Source: Adineta steineri
Taxonomy: Eukaryota > Rotifera > Eurotatoria > Adinetida > Adinetidae
Length of the DNA: 64,000 bases
Direction of reading: 5' to 3'
NCBI GenBank assembly: GCA_905250115.1
Contig: CAJNOI010000036.1
Location: forward strand, 457,147-521,146
In this document: in pieces, positions 1 through 12,750 of the stretch
Layout of the letters: every line of letters begins with the position of its first letter
Position numbering within the stretch: the first letter of the stretch is position 1
Program-made: the position numbers and the translations under genes
The notes under the pieces: generated by a model
Seen by the model: only the letters and a program-made list of their open reading frames with translations
What the model was told of the DNA's origin: nothing
Databases searched by the model: none

Positions 1-1684
1 TAAATTAACTTTTTCCACTTGACAGATTTCCTAGTACGGACTACTTTGTATAAGTATCATATTGAGAAAGACAAAGTCAGGGATGTGCCGTAAAGAAAAA
101 AGTGAAGGAGGAATGCAGAAAAAAACTTTTCCAGAACTGAAGAGATTTATATATAATTTTTTGCAAGTGAGGGGGAGAGTGCGCATCCCTAGACAAAGAG
201 TATATATTCAATATCATGAAATGTCAAAACTATAGATCAAAAATTTCAGAGTTTAAAAAAAAAGATTTTCTATATATGAGTGTAATCAGTCATTTTAATT
301 CTTCAATGTCTATTGGTATAGGTAGATTGAAGGAGATTATCTTACTAATGATTTATTATTGTTTGCAAAACATGTCTAAAATAGAATGATACCTGTCAAG
401 TATTTTTTTGTTATAAAATCACTCTGTTAAATATATTTCGAATCTAATTTGTTAACTTACATCAATTTTCATCTAGCAATTTTATTGTGTATATATTGAA
501 TGCGAAGTTAGCTCTTAAACCATAACGAGATTTCGAGCTTTACTGTAATTTACTAATGGCTTCGATATATTCTATTGAAATGAATTACCAATTAGCAGTA
601 GATTTGACTTTGATAAAATCATTAAAACTGAATATATTATGAATTTTGAGTGAATATTCCATTTAATAACTCTCATCTTTGATGAAATATAGAGTTTAAA
701 TAAGAACAGAACATTAATATTATATATGTATGATTACTAGTGAAAGATATCTGATTAAAGTGACACATAGGAGTAACTATTGCAGTATCAAAATGATTGA
801 TTACATTCATATGGATGAGATGACAGACAATGCTTACTATTAATAAAATTGATAGTATCATAACTCAAATATTAGTATTAACATCAAAGAATGAATAGAG
901 TATATCTAAAGCTTTACAAAATCATCTTTTTCATTTCATTTATATAATTATGAATAAAAGTGACTCATGTAGAGTTAGTATTTTCATATTTAATTATAAA
1001 TTCAATAATCATAGACATTAATATCCAATTGTTCAGCACATATATCGACTTCTTTTTTTAAATACAAGATCTGATATCTTTCTTTTAATATATTACGTTA
1101 TACGTTCATCTTTCTCTTTGAACTTTTTAAAATGAGTTTTAAATTACATTTATACATAAAATCTTTTGTACTAGTCAACTTACATATTTTATATTACTTA
1201 ATAAATTTTTATTTATAAAACTTGCCTTGAATGTTGATATCTATTTATAATCATTTACCTTTATGCAAGTAAAAGATTTCTTGTGCAGATAATTATGTAA
1301 TAAAACCCTATCTTTTTTTACAGCTGCATACCTCTCTCTGAATTGAAATACTTCAAACTATACACTCATATTTTCATTCTGCTTTTGGATATTTATTTTT
1401 CACCTAGCAATTTGTGAATAATTCAATAGTGTCAATCGTAAAGATGTTTATCTAGGGCTTTTTTTGACGCGATAATATCTTGTGTCATTTATACTCTCTC
1501 AACTGTTCACGTTTTTATTACACATATGTTATAGACATAGGGGATAATCGTCAAACGGTCATTGTATACACATAAAGTGAAGATGTCTAGTATAACTCCT
1601 ATTCAATAAGTTAAATCTTATTTTTAAGCAAAAAAATTTATTTGAAAACGAAAAATAATTTTATTTTACTTCTTCTTTTTAAAG
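1..1684. other. AT-rich non-coding stretch
   Basis: No coding frame with recognisable protein character on either strand; the only ORF of note is low-complexity. The last 60 bases form a pyrimidine-rich tract ending in AG, which reads as the 3' splice site of the exon that follows. Confidence 0.5.
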
Positions 1685-1847
1685 GGCGGAAGCAACTACA
1701 GAAAAAACCTCGAAGAAAAAACATTCTTCATCGGCACATCATGATTCAGCTGAAGACGACAACGACGAAAAACAAGTGGAAAAGCCTTTGTTAGATTCAA
1801 CACCAAAAACTGAAGTTAAACAACCAAAGAAAAAGGTAAAGCTATAA
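1685..1847 (+). CDS. Probable 3'-terminal exon of a gene extending left of the window
   Basis: A pyrimidine-rich acceptor ends in AG at 1683-1684. A clean 54-codon frame from 1686 follows, rich in Lys, Asp, Glu, His and Ser, and ends with PKKKVKL and a stop at 1845-1847. An AATAAA overlaps the bases right after the stop, as expected for a terminal exon. The basic C-terminus resembles an SV40-type nuclear localisation signal, which is a resemblance only. Alternatively the exon ends at 1835 (the next bases are GTAAAG) and splices into something downstream, even as an alternative 5' exon of the calcium pump. No upstream exon was recognised and the family is unknown. Confidence 0.4.
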
Positions 1848-3003
1848 ATAAAATTCTTTATTCAATTATTAATTGTCAATTAATAAACTGTCTGAAAATT
1901 GCTATGAGGTATAACAACGAAACAAATTTAATGAAGATTGACAGATTGATATGCAAAAAAGGGCAGTAAAATAATGATCGACAGCATGATCATCATACTG
2001 GAACACTTGTATCCCTATGTAAATATAATAAAAGAATACCATGAGTGATAACAAAGAAGAAGAAAAAAAGAAAATAGGGGTAGTGAGGTTGAGCAGTGTT
2101 ATCTTTCATATAATTAAATTATTACCAAAATACAATAGATCATGAGAAGACTTTCATGTAAAACCCATAGGAATAAATATTGACAAGAATGACTACATAT
2201 TCAATAGCACAACTAGTAACTATCCAGTAAAAAAGTCACCAATCTATCAAGTAATAAATATATATATATCAAGCTTCTGTTCTGTAAATATCCAACATAT
2301 GTATCACATTCCTCTTGCTCTTTTGTCTTTCTCTCTCTCTCTCTATTGTTATGTATTAAACTCGCCATCTCTCACAGTCATCCATCTGAATAGTAAAGAA
2401 CAAAGAAAGAAAAAAAATCCTACTTTTACGATACTATTTTACAGTATACAAAGGAAAGTAGTCAGTTTTCATTTTGTCGATGTAATTAGTTAAAAACAAT
2501 ATTCTAACATGTTTTTTTTGTCGCTTAGTAGTAACACTAACATATATGATGAGCAAATATAAATCAAATGAATTTTTATTTCCTTCGCATTCATATTTAG
2601 TTAAACAAAACAAGTCGTAAGTTTACTCTTTAAAATAAAAAAAGAAAGGCTCACAATGTTGATTCAAGAGAAAATTAGACACGTGATATACATTCGATGA
2701 GTTCGATTCGAAAGGGCGACGAGAACAGTAAAGATGTAATCTTAGCAAATAATACGAATATAATCTTTGTTTCTTTTTTTTCTATTGCTGTCTTTTGAAG
2801 GTCTTGTTTTAAATAAAATAGAAAAAAAGAGAGAGAGAGAGAGGAAAAAATCAGTTCAACAGTATTGATTAAAATTTTATTTTATTTTACGTTCTGTTTC
2901 TCTTTTTTCTCATGAGAAGAATTTCTTTTTCTTTTTTTTGCAAACAATAAATACAACTCTGTAACATGTATAATCTTATCATTTGGATTTCTTGAAAATT
3001 TAG
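1848..3003. other. Intergenic region and probable leader of the calcium pump gene
   Basis: No gene recognised. Contains poly-pyrimidine and GA-repeat tracts (around 2331-2345 and 2828-2845). It ends in an acceptor-like TTTAG whose last base abuts the ATG at 3004, so the pump mRNA may gain its 5' end by cis- or trans-splicing at that site. Confidence 0.4.
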
Positions 3004-6000
3004 ATGCCATTCTTTAAGAAGAAGAAATCAGCAGCTGATGAAGCTGCTGGTGGTGGTGGTGATTCTTCAATGTTTGATATAACACTTGATCAATTGAAAG
3101 AACTTATGGAAGTACGTGGAAAAGATCTTAAGGAAAAACTTAAATCATCAGAATATAATGGTGTTAAAGGCATCTTAGAAAAATTAAAAGTCGACGGAAA
3201 AAAAGGACTTGACTCAAACAATGAAGAAGATTTTAAACAACGTGTTGGAGCTTATGGACGAAATGAAATTCCACCGAAACCAATGAAAACATTTATAAGA
3301 TTATGTTACGAGGCACTTCATGATATGTTATTAATTATTTTATTAGTATGTGCTATTGTGTCAATTGGACTTTCATTTTATAAAGCACCTTCAAATGGAG
3401 CTGAAGATGATGAACGTAAGTATATTAGATTAATTTTTACTTTTTCATATATATATATCATCGAGTACACGAACGAAAAAATGACACTACTATGTTATCC
3501 TTAGTTACCAAAATAGAAATTTGTACTGAGAACAGAAAATGTTATTTAAAACAAATCGATGATTTCACCATTTTGCTCTTTTTCTTCCTTTCATTAGCAT
3601 CACTCGTCAAGCATATTTTATTTACAAGTATATGCATGACACTTGTTAATTTTTTTGAAAGTCTTTTTGCTTTTTGAAATGCTTGACGTAAAACATCTGG
3701 AGAAATTTTTTTGAAAGAATACTCACAAAAATAAAGTCATCTATAGACGTCATCGAACGTTATTCATTAAAATAAATGTTTGCTTAAAATAGTAACAAAA
3801 TAAAATCAATAAAATCTGTGTCATTAACTACCAAAGGACAAGAAAAAAAACTACTATTTACGTCAGAGATTATAATGAGGCCAGACTTTTGATATTAACT
3901 AATCTATATATCAAGATCTAATGATTATACTTAAGTAAAATGATACATTTACGTACAATCATAAATATTTGTTTTATAAAAAATATGACTTTTTTTAGCT
4001 AATCTTGAATGGATTGAAGGTGTAGCTATTCTTGTTGCTGTTCTTGTTGTTGTATTTGTAACGGCATTTAATGATTGGCGAAAAGAACGTCAATTTCGTG
4101 GTTTACAAAATAAAATTGAAAAAGATCAACAAACATCTGTTATACGAGATGGTCATATACAAGAAATTCCTGTAGCTGAACTTGTTGTCGGTGATCTTTG
4201 TTTTATTAAATATGGTAAAATTCATCAATATATAATTTAGATTTTTTTGTAAGAAAAAATATAATTTATGTTTAGGTGATCTTCTACCAGCTGATGGTTT
4301 GGTTGTTCAAGCAAGTGATCTTAAAATCGACGAATCTTCTATAACAGGTTTGTAGTTTTATTAGAATTTTTTTTGTTTAAAAATAAAATTTGTTCTCTTT
4401 TTTGAATAGGAGAAACAGATTTAGTAAAAAAAGGTTCAAAAGATGATGTAGGATTATTATCAGGTACAAATGTTATGGAAGGTAGTGGTCGAATGGTTGT
4501 TGTTGGTGTTGGTCTTAATTCTCAAGTTGGAAATATCATGAGTTTACTTGGTGCAACTGGAGGTGATTCAAAAAAGAAGAAGAAAGGGAAAGGAAAAGAC
4601 AAAGACAAAGGCAAAGGCAAAGACAAAGACAAAAAGAAAGATGAAAAAGATGAAAAATCAAAAACTAAAAAACCGAAACCATTATCATCAACAAAAGTTT
4701 CACCTGATAAATCCACATCCGATGAAAAAGAAAGTAAACGTCAAACAACAACTGTAGAAACAATAGATGAAACAAAACCATCAACACCTAAACATCCACG
4801 TGTTCGTAAATTACCAGAATTTAAACAGTTAAGTACTGATGAACAAGAAATGAAACCAATTAAAAAGGAAAAGAATACTAAACAAACAAAAGAACCTGGT
4901 ACAAGTGAAAGTAGTGATGATGAACAAGAAAAGAAACCGAAGAAAGTATCTAGTTCAAGTGAAAGCAGTGATAATGATGAAGATCAAAAGAAGAAATTAA
5001 CAAAAACAAAAGTTAAGAAAGATGAAGAAACAAAAAAATCTAGTTCAAGTGAAAGTAGTGATAGTGAAGAAAAGAAGAAATCCAGTTCAAGTGAAAGTAA
5101 TGATGATGAACAAGAAAAGAAAAAATCCAGTTCAGACGAAATTAATAAAGATAAATCAAAAAAATCTACTGATGCAACTGTTGAAAAACCAAAGAAATCT
5201 AGTTCAAATGAAAAACGTGATGAAGAACAAAAGAAGAAACCAACAAAAACTCAAAGTAATAATGAACAAGAAAAGAAGAAATCCAGTACAAGTGAAATTA
5301 ATAAAGACAAAACGAAGAAATCGAATTCAAATGAAAGTATTACTGATGAACAAAAGAAGAAACCAATAAAAGATGAGAAACGTGATACACAAGAAAAGAA
5401 ACAATCTAGTTCAGATGAAATTAACAAAACGAAATCGAAAAAAACTGAAAATGCAAATGATGAACAACAGAAGACATCGAGTACAAATGAAAGTAGTAGT
5501 GGTGAAGAACAAAAGAAGAAATCAACAAAAACTGAAACTACTATTAAACAAGACAAGAAAAAATCTAGTTCAAATGAAAGTATTAAAGATAAACCGGAGG
5601 AAAAATCCAGCTCAAGTGAAAGCAGTAGTGATGAAGATGAAGAAAAGAAATCAGGTAAAAAGGAAAATAATGATACAAAACAAAAGAAGAAAACAACAAA
5701 AACTGAAACTGTTGTCAAACAAGATAAGAAGAAATCCAGTTCAGGTGAAAGCAGTAGTGATGAAGAAGAAGAAGCAAAGAACTCCGATAATGACAAGAAA
5801 TTAAAGAAAAAATCAACAAAAACTGAAACTATTGTTAAACAAGACAAGAAAAAATCTAGTTCGAATGATATTTCTAAAGATAAACAAGAGAAAAAATCCA
5901 GTTCAAGTGAAAGCAGCAGTGATGAAGAAGAAGAAAAAAAGAAAAAATTAACCAAAAGCAAAAGTACTGATAGTAAATTAGACAAGAAATCAAATAAAAA

Positions 6001-9000
6001 TGAAAGTAGTGGTGATGAAAAACAAGACAAGAAATCGAAAAAGAAAAAACAAGAAGAAAGTGATGCTGATGATGATGAACGACCATCAACAACTTCATCT
6101 ATTCAAACAAAAATTGCTAAGGATGATAAAAAGAAATCTGGAAAAGGAAAAGATGATAATGAAGATTCAGAACAGAAACCACCTGGATTAGCTGCATTAG
6201 CTGAAGACGCTGATGACGATGATGAAGGCGGTTCAAATGATGAAAAACATAAATGTAAGTAAAAATAAATAACAAAAGTATATATTCAAATAAAATTAAA
6301 AATATTTTAGCTGTTCTTCAAGAAAAATTAACAAAATTAGCTCTTTATATCGGTTATATTGGTATGGCTGCTGCTGTTCTAACATTAATTTGTTTAATTA
6401 TTCGTTTCTGTATTTCAAATTATGTTGTGAAAGGCAACAAAGGATCAGGATCTGATGTTTCTTATTTTATTTCTTTTCTTATTCAAGCTATCACTGTCGT
6501 TGTTGTTTCAGTACCTGAAGGTTTGATCCATAAATTTAATAATTTCAGAATAATTATTTATTTGCTTTTTTCAAAAATATAGGTCTTCCTTTGGCTGTTA
6601 CACTCGCTCTTGCCTATGCAGTTCGAGTTAGTAGAAATATTTTTATTATCAAATTGAATTATTATTATTTATTTTAATAGAAAATGATGACAGATAACAA
6701 TCTTGTTCGACATTTAGATGCTTGTGAAACAATGGGTAATGCATCAACAATATGTTCCGATAAAACAGGAACATTAACAACAAATCGAATGACAGTTGTA
6801 CAATGTTATTTTAACGGTAAGTCAGTATTTGATCTTAGGTTATTTCATACCGGTTCCATCGAACGATATTGTATTCATTAATATATATGTTCTCTGTTTT
6901 TTTTTAGGAAAACATTATGATAAATTACCAAAAAAAGATGAAATTGATAAAGAGATATTAGCAACTCTCTTCGAAGGAATTACTGTTAATTCAAATTATA
7001 CATCAAAAATCGAGGTTTTTAATGATTATTTAAAAATAAATCTTTTCTTTATAAAAATTCTTTAGAAAGCAAAAGATGATGAAGGTTTACCAAAACAAGT
7101 TGGTAATAAAACTGAATGTGCATTACTTGATTTAATACAAAAATGGGATGGTTCATATGATGAAATTCGTAAGGAAATTCCAGAAGAAAAATTAGCGAAA
7201 GTATATACATTCAATTCTGCACGAAAAATGATGTCAACCGTTATTGAACGTGAGGGAGGTTATCGACTTTATACGAAAGGTGCATCAGAAATGGTTTTAG
7301 CAAAGTAAATTTCGTTTTTTGTTTTTGAATATGTATACATAATTTGTTTTTTTTTGAAGATGTAAATCAATTATTGATAAGGGTGATAAACCCAAAGAAT
7401 TAAATGATCATGAGAAAAAGAAAATAACAAAACATGTTATAGAAAAAATGGCTAATGATGGTTTACGAACAATTTGTATTTGTTATAAAGATCTTGGTGA
7501 AGATAAACAAAATTGGGATGATGAAGATAAAATAATTAAAGATTTAATATGTATTGGTATTGTTGGAATTGAAGATCCTGTTCGTGATGAAGTATAATAA
7601 TAATTTTTGCTTTTTTTGTTTTGTTTTAAGAAATATTTTCGTTTAGGTACCAGAAGCTATTGAAAAATGTCAAAAAGCTGGTGTTGTTGTTCGAATGGTA
7701 ACAGGTGATAATATAACAACAGCTCGTTCGATTGCAACTAAATGTGGTATAATCAAACCGGATGATGATTTTCTTGTACTTGAAGGAAAAGAATTTAATA
7801 AACGTATTCGTGATTCGAATGGAAAGGTTAGAAAAAATAAAACAACTATTTGAATTTTTGTTTTTTTGTTTTATTTAGATTTCACAAAAGAAACTTGATG
7901 AAATTTGGCCAAAATTACGTGTTTTAGCACGTTCATCACCAACAGATAAATATAATTTAGTAAATGGTATTGTTGAAAGTAAAGTAACAGCACACCGAGA
8001 AGTTGTTGCTGTTACTGGTGATGGTACAAATGATGGACCTGCACTTAAACGTGCTGATGTTGGATTTGCTATGGTAAATAAAATACTTTTTTTTTGTATT
8101 CAACAATATATGTTTTTGTTTTAAAGGGTATTCAAGGAACAGATGTTGCTAAACAAGCATCAGATATTATTTTAACTGATGATAATTTTTCATCGATTGT
8201 TAAAGCAATGATGTGGGGAAGAAATGTTTATGATTGTATTGCAAAATTTCTTCAATTTCAACTTACTGCTAATTTATCAGCTGGTGTTTTATCAGTTATT
8301 TCTGCTGCAGCTATAAGTGTATGATTTCTTTTTATATTATGACTATTCAGTATTTTGTCCAGCGAGTGAGCGCCGCCCACCCGAAAAATATAGTAGCTGT
8401 ATATTTTGAGGCGTTCCGGGCGGGCGCTAGATGAACGCTGCCCATCCGAAAAACGAAATCTATATAAAACACTGATTATTTCTTTTTCTAGAGTGTTCCA
8501 TTACGAGCTGTTCAAATGCTTTGGGTTAATCTTGTTATGGATACATTAGCATCACTTGCACTTGCCACTGAACCACCAACAGAAGATTTATTAAATCGAA
8601 AACCTTATGGTCGTACGAAATCAATTATATCACCAATGATGATGCGTAATATTCTTGGGCAATCGATTTATCAACTTATTATTATGTTTGTTATACTTTA
8701 TGCTGGACAATACTTTTTAGATGTTGAATCTACTGTTAATAAAATTCAATCAAGCCCACAATCTGGAAGAGAATTAAGTCAACAATTTACTTTGGTATTT
8801 AATGCATTTGTGCTAATGACTTTATTTAATGAAATTAATTCAAGAAAATTACATGGTGAAAGAAATGTATTTAAAGGAATATTTAGCAATCCATTTTTTT
8901 ATTGTATTTGGACATTTTGTTTTGTTGCACAAGTAAGAAAAATGAATTGAAAATAGAAATTTATTTATTCATTCATCTTTTTTAGATTTTAATTGTTACT

Positions 9001-9642
9001 TTTGGTGATAAAGTTTTTAGTTGTGCACGATTAAGTATTATACATTGGGCATGGAGTTTACTTTTTGGTCTTGGATCACTTGCATGGCAACAGGTATTAT
9101 ATTTGATTGTTTATAAAATTATATATTATGTTTAAATAATTTAGGTTCTTCTATTTATTCCAATTGAACCATTTAGTAAATGTTTTTCAGCTGTGTATCG
9201 TGTTTGTTGTCCTTGTTTATATAAAAAACAATTTAAAGAACAAGATGAAGACAAAGGTGAAGACAAAGGCGAACGACCAAAGTCTGCTGATCAAAAGAAA
9301 CCATCGAAAAAAAGTGATTCCGATGAAGAAAGTGATACTGAGCATAATCCACCAGCACCTGGAAAATATGCTACAATTGGTCATTTAACAAATGCAACAG
9401 TTGTTATGAAACCACCACCAATATTTGCAAGATATATGCTTCGAAAAAGTGTCGATCGACTTAATACTGAGGTTTATATCTTCCTTGCAAATTATTTATT
9501 TTCTAAAACATTTTTCTTTTTATAGTTTCAAGTTATTAATGCATTTCGATCAAGACTGGAAGCAGTTAAAAATAAACGAAATGAAGAAACTGTTGAACAG
9601 AAACGTAGTAGTATAGCTAATATCATCGATGAAGAAGTGTGA
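3004..9642 (+). CDS. Plasma-membrane calcium-transporting P-type ATPase (PMCA), 17 exons, with giant Lys/Ser insert
   Basis: PMCA-type P2B ATPase, exporting Ca2+ across the plasma membrane. Exons by GT-AG signals: 3004-3415, 3999-4214, 4276-4347, 4410-6254, 6311-6520, 6583-6626, 6681-6816, 6908-7014, 7066-7304, 7360-7591, 7647-7826, 7879-8073, 8127-8318, 8492-8932, 8986-9093, 9145-9471, 9526-9642. They sum to 5073 nt (1690 aa) and every phase joins. Visible marks: A-domain [28 protein letters not shown] in TM4, the phosphorylation site CSDKTGTLT (Asp about 960), VTGDN, the hinge [12 protein letters not shown], and [21 protein letters not shown]. The C-terminus keeps FQVINAFRS, matching the end of the calmodulin-binding segment of animal PMCAs, and finishes DEEV. 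Animal PMCAs are near 1200 aa; the excess is an insert of about 560 residues (4564-6251). Most introns are 51-62 bp; intron 1 is 583 bp. Confidence 0.95.
4564..6251 (+). other. Lys/Ser/Glu-rich low-complexity insert in the PMCA exon 4
   Basis: About 560 codons between [12 protein letters not shown] (end of the A-domain side) and [11 protein letters not shown] (start of the TM3 side). Animal PMCAs have a short basic linker here that binds acidic phospholipid and carries splice site A. This version begins with Lys-Gly-Lys-Asp runs, then repeats units of the form [14 protein letters not shown] and [16 protein letters not shown], and ends acidic. The frame is uninterrupted over 1.7 kb, so it is under coding constraint. 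The SSSES/SDEEE blocks are of the kind phosphorylated by CK2-type kinases (inference). The opposite-strand and shifted ORFs across it are codon-composition shadows. Confidence 0.9.
8348..8474. mobile_element. Small hAT-like MITE in PMCA intron 13
   Basis: Intron 13 is 173 bp where its neighbours are about 53. The excess is a GC-rich block whose ends read CAGTATTTTGT and, on the other strand, CAGTGTTTTAT. Inside are two near-copies of a GCCGCCCACCCGAAAAA-type motif and an inverted GGGCGGGCGCT. Terminal CAGTG and small size fit a non-autonomous hAT element. A clear 8-bp target duplication was not seen. Confidence 0.5.
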
Positions 9643-12289
9643 AACAATATGGTGCAACAAATTGTTTTTATTTGAATTTTTCTTATTAGTTTTGTGTTCT
9701 TTAAATTATATTGAAAATATGCTTTATGCTTAAATTATTAACAAAAACGAAAAAAAAACTACTTTTTTTTCTCTCTCTTCCTTGTCTTTTCTGTTTTCTT
9801 TTTGTGTTCTTCCAATGTGTGCTTATGTTGTTATCCTTCAATTGATCAATTTTGTCTGTAAATATATATCTGTGTATAGGTGACATTTACACTGACAAGC
9901 ATGTTCGTTTTGTTCGTCATCTATATATATGACCTTGCTATTAAAATATTGTTGACAAGTTCCTTTTACTTCGGAAGCAATTTGAGAAAAACCTTTTGAA
10001 CATTTCAAAAGTAATTTGAGAAAAAAAGGTGATATTCTCTCTAGTATATTTCTTATGTTCTTTAAATAGGTTTTCATTTGAAATAAATTATAGTAAAAAT
10101 ACAAAATAAGACATTGATCTACAAAAGTTATTAACTTAATTGAACATCAAATTAATGCATTTTATAATGTACTAAGTGTAAGAAAGAAAACAAGTCTTAC
10201 ATCTTCATCCGTTTTTATCTATTACAAGAAAATTAGAGTATATCCAAACTAACCTTACCTTTAGAAAGTATAGTGTTTAATAAAAGCAACGATGAGACTT
10301 CTGATGCATATATATAAGGGCGTGTCGTCCCCGCCGCCCCTCCTTTTGAAATTTACTCGTGTTACGTCCCTCATGGTTTTGGAGTTTACATTAAAATATA
10401 TGATCTACGCCCCTCTGCTTTCGGCACCTTGCTACGCCTTTTTATATATACCAAAGACAATTATTTTCTTGCATTAATGATATCAATAATTGAAAATATC
10501 ATCAAATTGTTTTTATTAATTCAACTTATTTACCATTGTATTGCTAATTTTTTTTACAAAATATTCCATCACATAAGGATTTTGTTTTAATATTTGTTAA
10601 TAATGAACAATGTAATATTGGCTAGTATTAATAAGCCTCAAAAAGCTTAATATCCATGCTGATAATAACTATCTTCGAGATATATATGCTTGGAAAAAAG
10701 ATACATTAAATCGAAAATTTAAAGATCCATATCACGAATTAGATTTATAGCTTAATCCCTTTGGGACGGGAAGCACATGTGTGTGCTTCGATTCTGACTT
10801 AATCAGTGTGTGACAGAACTAAATTTATAAAAACACTTTAATGGTAGAATTGATAGTGTAGACTATATTTATACGCTTTCAACACATCGTAGTGTAACTA
10901 TTTTTATTGTGTCGTCATTCACCTTCTTTCGTTCTATAGCTAAATATGATATTTCTATTACATCACTATCAACAAGAAAAATTCCTCGAAAACAATACGT
11001 GGTCAGTGCAAATACAACAACCACAGCAAGAAAGATAACTGTTTCCAGATACGAATGTAGTGAATATAACGTTAGGCTGATTAATATATTTTCGAATAAA
11101 TACATCATTCAGTTTCTTTTGCTACAGTCACATCCATTTCTAAGGGGTTAATGAAGAATATGGAATAAAAACTTCATATCAAATGAGTAAAAATAGGAAT
11201 TGAAGATGCTATTTTAATACGTGACCATTGTTTATTAGATCCAATTCAATAGAACTTATCAAAATAAACAGCTATACCAAACGTTAATGATCGACAACAG
11301 CAAAACATCATATTCCATCAGTTCATTAATCTATTGCAAATGATGAACTTCGTCATTTTTCTATTCATATCTTATCAATAAAATCAGCTTATTCCTGCTG
11401 TAAATGATAAACAATCACTTAACATTCTTCTTCAACATATTCCAATCATTAAGAAATAACTAAAAATAATTAATATGACTGCCCAAAAATAAAATAAAAT
11501 TGTTTTTGTTGATAATCTTTGTTTTTTAAAATAGATATACTCGTTTTAGGATAACTTATCATCGAATCTATTCTTGTATCTCAATATGTTCGTCGAATAT
11601 AAACGTGTACATACAATTCTCTTTTTCTTTTTCTTTCTTCATAACAACAACTCAAGCTAGATAATTTTGCTATTGTGTACTAATGTATATATCCTACTTT
11701 AAGTTAGACAATATCATCATGGATATAACGTTATCCAAGGTTATCGAACGCAAAAGAGCAACCGGCGATATATAACCAAGGTTTTTTTAGTTTGATTTTC
11801 TGTCCAATACAATAATGACAATGGCTATAATTTTTTTAATCGTACAATAAATCAAATACTATGAATATATTTATTTAAGGAAAAAAAAAGAAAAGAAAAT
11901 AACGTTTTAAACTTAAATCAATAGGAATAAAAGAAAATTTTCTAATTGTATCTACAATAATCTAATTCATATCTTCTTTTTTTCTTCTTCTTCTTTCTCT
12001 TTTCCTTCTTTGATTATTTCTGCCGCGTCGTTGAATATGATTACCACCAACGCTAGTACCATTACTGCATACGGAGAAAAAATATATAGTACATGTCGAA
12101 ACAAGACACGATTGGATAACTTATAGACAGAAATAACTTCTTTTTTTCTTCTTTTTCTTTCTTTGCCTTGCTTGATACCAACATCATCGGAATAGCCAAA
12201 CGGATTGATATCTCTTCTACATATTTTTTTTCTTCTTTTCCGTTGCTGCTACTATAACTTACTACGTCGATCGTCGTTCTTTTTTGCAT
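9643..12289. other. Intergenic region with degraded fragments
   Basis: The first part is 3' UTR and AT-rich sequence. A GC-rich island sits at about 10316-10440. At about 10655-10750 a short open frame ends DPYHELDL then TAG and looks like the tail of a broken gene; its family is not recognised. At about 10755-10790 is TTAATCCCTTTGGGACGG followed by a perfect 8-bp stem hairpin (GAAGCACA/TGTGCTTC), resembling a piggyBac-type transposon end. From 10.9 to 11.5 kb there are broken frames without recognisable homology. The rest is low-complexity. Confidence 0.4.
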
Positions 12290-12389
12290 NNNNNNNNNNN
12301 NNNNNNNNNNNNNNNNNNNNNNNNNNNNNNNNNNNNNNNNNNNNNNNNNNNNNNNNNNNNNNNNNNNNNNNNNNNNNNNNNNNNNNNNN
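12290..12389. other. Assembly gap (100 N)
   Basis: Exactly 100 undetermined bases, the usual placeholder for a gap of unknown length. The missing first exon of the following NHL gene could lie here. Confidence 0.98.
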
Positions 12390-12750
12390 CATTCATATTA
12401 AATTATTATTTTAACGTAGATTTATATCAATAGACATTATAAGGTTTGATTTGATTTTCACTTCAGAACATTTTAAATGAAAATATTTTTATTTTCATAA
12501 CATAAAACAAATTTCTAGATATTATTTTTGAAATCTTTTTCAAAGATAAACAAATTCACTCAGATGAAATTAATTAAATTTTATTTTCAAATATAAAAAC
12601 AAATTTTCTTAAATAAATTTTAAATTAAATTTAAACTACAATTAAATCAATTCAAATCATTTTTATTTTAGAACATTTTAAAATAACATTTTTTATTCGC
12701 ATTTATTCATCCCTTTCACTCAAATATAAACAAAATCTTTTCTGTTTTAG

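Noticed and set aside
4522-6191. Several ORFs of 60-260 codons in other frames over PMCA exon 4
   Set aside because: They arise from the biased AAG/GAA/TCA codons of the Lys/Ser insert; their composition is a shadow of the coding frame, which joins in phase with flanking PMCA exons.
10909-11151. 80-codon ORF and its opposite-strand partner
   Set aside because: No family resemblance, no splice or leader signals, and surrounding frames are broken.
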